Source of the DNA: an uncultured Fretibacterium sp.
Lineage (GTDB): Bacteria; Synergistota; Synergistia; Synergistales; Aminobacteriaceae
Direction of reading: 5' to 3'
Assembly (NCBI RefSeq): GCF_963548695.1
Contig: NZ_CAUUWA010000003.1
Coordinates: 1 to 64,000, forward strand
Length of the DNA stretch: 64,000 nucleotides
The notes under the pieces are model-generated. The model saw nothing but the letters and a program-made list of their open reading frames with translations, was not told the DNA's origin and did no database searches. The position numbers and the translations under genes are program-made. Below are positions 61,257 to 64,000 of the stretch, piece after piece. Positions within the stretch are counted from its first letter, which is position 1; each line of letters begins with the position of its first letter.

Positions 61257-64000
61257 TCAATTTCCGATGTTGAGCAGGTTGTCCAGCAGCTGATCCTTGA
61301 GCTGGTCCTCGGTGCGGTTCTCCCCGCCCTTTGCGCCGGGGCCGGTCGGGAACTTCAGGTTCAGGCGAAACTGTGCGCCGTCCCCCCTCTGCTCCTCGGT
61401 CCTGTTGAGCTTCTCCAGGGGCAGGTAGTCCTGCAGCGGCTTGTCGATCCTGAGATTCAGCAGCTGGAGGTTCGACCAGCCGCCCGCCAGGACGAAGGAT
61501 ACGTCCTGAAAATCCCGTTTGTTGACGCCCAGCGCCTCGCCCAAGACGCTCTTGAGCAGGTTGGTGTTCGAGAGCCCGCCGGTGAAGTACTGAAATACGC
61601 CCTTCATGGCGCCCAGCACTTTGTTCAGCATCTGGACGTCGAAACGGCCCTTGCAGACCAGCTTCAGTCCCTTGCCGGGTATCCCGAGCGGTCCGTTGAC
61701 CGAGAAATAGCGGTAAAGGGGTTCGCCGGGCCCTGCCGTGGCCTGGGTCCCCGGGTTCAGCCAGAGGTCCGAGCCGTCCCAGAAGAACGTCCCCCGAATC
61801 GCCTCGAAGGTGATGCGTTTGATCGGCGATATGGTCTCGATCATCCCCACCTTATGGAGGTACCCTCCGCTCGTCGTGAAGCTGCCGTTGGCGAAGACCA
61901 TCATCAGGGCCCCGAAGTTGCCCTTCAGGCGGACGTTGGCGTCCGCGCTGCCGACCAGCTCGCCCTCGGGCAGGAAGGGACGGGTCAGGTCCCCAAGGTC
62001 CACTCCGCTCACTCTGGCGGTCCCCTGCCACTTCGACTCCGCCAGGTTCACGTCGGCATCGGCCCGGACCGACCCCTTGCAGAACACCGCCCTTCCCCCG
62101 CTCAGGGTGGCCTTTCCGCCGGAGACCCGGAACGGCAGAGCGATGTCCGTAACGGTCATCCCCGAGGCCGTCAGCCTGGGGATGGACAGGGACACGGCGA
62201 CGGACGGCAGCGCTCCGTCCCCTTTCGCTCCAACGGCCCCCGTCAGCTTCGCCGTCATCCGTCCGGCCAATTTGCCCTTCAAGGACGGGGACTTGGCCGA
62301 GAGCATCCGGTCCAGGTCCAGCGGCTCCGTCGTCATGGAGTAGCGCCAGCCCGAGCCCTCCCGCCGAACGTCCCCCTTGACGGTGAGCCCGAAGTCCCCG
62401 AGCTTGCCGCTGGCGTGCAGCGCAAAGCGATCCTTCCCCGAGGACTGAACCGACAGCGCCAGGCGGTCGACGATCGTCTCCCGGACCGTCAGGGGCGTAT
62501 CGACCCGCAGGGTCGCCTCGGGCCTTGCGGGCGAGCCCTGGAGGGTGAGGGAGCCGTTGAGGATGCCGCCCACCGGGGCATCGAGCACGAAGGGATTCAG
62601 GAGCTCCCGGAGCGACAGGTCCCTCACGGCCAGTCTCACGTCGAGCTTGTGGTCCATGGGGTTTCGCGCCGACAGGGAGACCGATCCCTTCCCCTCGAGC
62701 GTCCCCTTGCCCAGCGCCGCCGAGAGGCGGTCGACGCGAATCTCCCTCGTCGTTCCCCGCAGGTCGAGCTCCAGCCCGTCCAGGGGGACGCCGCCGGCCC
62801 GGATGCCCGTCCCTCGAAGCGACGCGGACAGTGCCGCCGAGTCCGCGGGCCCCGAGACCTTGAAGCTCCCCTGAAGCGTGCCATCCAGGCCCTGCGGCTT
62901 CCCCGCCCCGAACAGGGAGGCGAGGTTCAGCCCGTTCAGTATTCCGGAGAGGTCGAGCTGCGGTTTCCCCTCCCTCGGCAGGGCGACGGTCCCCCGAAGG
63001 GTCAGCGTTCCTCCGGGCAGGTTCAGCGCGGACTCCGGCAGCGTCAGGCGACCGTCCGCATAGGAGGCCGACAGCTTGAGGCCGCGTAGGGGGACGTCCG
63101 CCACGCGGGCATCCTTCCCGGTCAGGTGGACCGTCACGCGGGGATCCGAGAACGAGCCGCCGACGAAGGCTTTGACGTCCAGGAGCCCCCTGACCTGCGA
63201 GGCGATCTGCGGGATGGACCGGGGGTCGAGCCCCAGGACCCGCCCCTCGAAGCCGAGCCCCTTTCGCCGAAGGTCCGCCGTCCCGGACAGGGACAGCGGC
63301 GCCTTCCCGATGCGCCCCTCCAGGCGCTCCAGGACCGCCTGCCCGTCGGCGCAGCGCAGGGAGGCGCTCAGGTCGCGGACCGTCACCCCTCCGGCCGTAA
63401 GGCCGGGGGAGCTCAGGGTCCCCGAGACGGCCATCGCCTCGTCGACCCGGACGGTGAGGGCCAGCTTCCCCGACGGGGCCGCAGCGGCCAGAGCGGGGAA
63501 GACGGCCGCCATCAGGGCGGTATCGAGTTCCGTCGCGGTGAAGGACATCTCCGGCCGCAGGGCGCCGTTCCTCCGCAGGGCCTCTCCCCTGCCTCGGACG
63601 CGGCCCCCGAAGACCTCGCCGTCGCAGACGATGCGGGGGGGGGCCCCGGGGGTCAGACGTATGTCGGCGGTCAGGTTCCGGACCAGCCGCTTCCCGCCCG
63701 CGGCCACCTCGGGCAGACTCGCCGAGAGATCGCCCGAGACGCTGCCCGAGGCGTCGGCGGTCAGGTCGAACCGCACCTGTCCCCCCTCGCCGGCCAGGCC
63801 GGCCTGGGGCGCGAGGAGGCGGCCGATGTTCTTCAGGGACACCCCTTTGGCGGAGCCGCGCGCGGCCAGGCGAGGCCCCGAGGTCCCTGCCCCTCCCCGA
63901 AAGTCCGCCGACAGGGCCAGGGACGCGTCGGCGGACAAGCTGCGGAATGCCGCGTCCGACACGGTCAGCACCCCTCCGGACCAGCTCCAGGGGAGGCGGA
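61257..64000 (-). CDS. Large AsmA/TamB-like envelope protein, 5' part beyond the window
   Basis: The frame runs from the stop at 61257 to the window end (over 910 codons) and remains open, so the start is missing. Long beta-rich repeats of the AsmA type (LDLRGTTREIRVDRLSAALG; LTLQGSPARPEATLRVDTPL; VKGDVRREGSGWRYSM) and an AsmA C-terminal region (FTTSGGYLHKVGMIETISPI; LVCKGRFDVQMLNKVLGAM). Such proteins bridge inner and outer membrane and carry phospholipids, supporting a diderm cell. The ORF also opens at a GTG (63971), but in-frame coding upstream of it shows that is not the start. Confidence 0.85.
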   Translation of the reverse strand, partial: RLPWSWSGGVLTVSDAAFRSLSADASLALSADFRGGAGTSGPRLAARGSAKGVSLKNIGRLLAPQAGLAGEGGQVRFDLTADASGSVSGDLSASLPEVAAGGKRLVRNLTADIRLTPGAPPRIVCDGEVFGGRVRGRGEALRRNGALRPEMSFTATELDTALMAAVFPALAAAAPSGKLALTVRVDEAMAVSGTLSSPGLTAGGVTVRDLSASLRCADGQAVLERLEGRIGKAPLSLSGTADLRRKGLGFEGRVLGLDPRSIPQIASQVRGLLDVKAFVGGSFSDPRVTVHLTGKDARVADVPLRGLKLSASYADGRLTLPESALNLPGGTLTLRGTVALPREGKPQLDLSGILNGLNLASLFGAGKPQGLDGTLQGSFKVSGPADSAALSASLRGTGIRAGGVPLDGLELDLRGTTREIRVDRLSAALGKGTLEGKGSVSLSARNPMDHKLDVRLAVRDLSLRELLNPFVLDAPVGGILNGSLTLQGSPARPEATLRVDTPLTVRETIVDRLALSVQSSGKDRFALHASGKLGDFGLTVKGDVRREGSGWRYSMTTEPLDLDRMLSAKSPSLKGKLAGRMTAKLTGAVGAKGDGALPSVAVSLSIPRLTASGMTVTDIALPFRVSGGKATLSGGRAVFCKGSVRADADVNLAESKWQGTARVSGVDLGDLTRPFLPEGELVGSADANVRLKGNFGALMMVFANGSFTTSGGYLHKVGMIETISPIKRITFEAIRGTFFWDGSDLWLNPGTQATAGPGEPLYRYFSVNGPLGIPGKGLKLVCKGRFDVQMLNKVLGAMKGVFQYFTGGLSNTNLLKSVLGEALGVNKRDFQDVSFVLAGGWSNLQLLNLRIDKPLQDYLPLEKLNRTEEQRGDGAQFRLNLKFPTGPGAKGGENRTEDQLKDQLLDNLLNIGN

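Overview
The window looks like a high-GC, diderm, anaerobic, amino-acid/peptide-using bacterium, most likely a member of the Synergistota. This is inferred from gene content (NSS and TAXI-TRAP importers, exported peptidase-type enzymes, corrinoid methyltransferases, a selenium-type yedF/cysteine-desulfurase pair, an AsmA-like envelope protein), not from a marker-gene search. The window holds the chromosome origin: dnaA-dnaN-recF-mnmG-dciA runs rightward from 29.4 kb, genes just to the left run leftward, and DnaA boxes plus DnaA-trios lie on both sides of dnaA. A parS site lies 29 kb to the right.

Layout. 1-4 kb: a leftward molybdate operon (modC-modA-modB-modD, then a secreted GH114-like protein) behind a good sigma70 promoter and a near-perfect ModE-type operator. 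4.1-10.4 kb: a sirtuin, a repeat-filled gap, a small SAM methyltransferase, and a coupled pair made of a CHASE4-like/GGDEF/EAL protein and a UshA-like protein whose metal-binding residues are all changed. 10.7-16.1 kb: a visibly lower-GC block with a LysR regulator divergent from an M20 peptidase, an NSS transporter, its tiny MetS-like subunit and an M24 peptidase. 16.3-21.5 kb: a YbhFSR/YbhG-like ABC exporter. 21.7-23.4 kb: an orphan binding protein and a deleted methyltransferase pseudogene. 23.5-29.0 kb: a spermidine-synthase-like membrane protein and a thioesterase-trkA-trkH operon.

29.0-41.6 kb: oriC and the dnaA cluster, a repeat-dense gap, HU, a DUF2156 protein, UDP-glucose dehydrogenase, tRNA-Gly(CCC), a promoter/terminator-bounded candidate ncRNA, and a LigB-AMMECR1 fusion. 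41.6-46.9 kb: a small duplicated ugd scrap, an LprI-like secreted protein, an LCM-type methyltransferase, an orphan polytopic membrane protein, a broken secreted-protein gene and a GldA-like dehydrogenase.

46.9-59.3 kb: the most cohesive accessory system. A leader RNA with terminator is followed by a TAXI-TRAP importer, a COG0523 GTPase, a corrinoid protein, three UroD-fold methyltransferase-like proteins and a RamA-like corrinoid activator, then yedF and a cysteine-desulfurase-like gene. It looks like a complete uptake, demethylation and reactivation module for an unknown methylated substrate. 59.3-64 kb: parS, a two-gene ATPase/TOPRIM-like defence candidate, and the 3' part of an AsmA-like gene.

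Intergenic gaps carry at least three dispersed repeat families: paired hairpins with covarying stems, an approximately 85-98 bp MITE-like element, and a 58-bp repeat.
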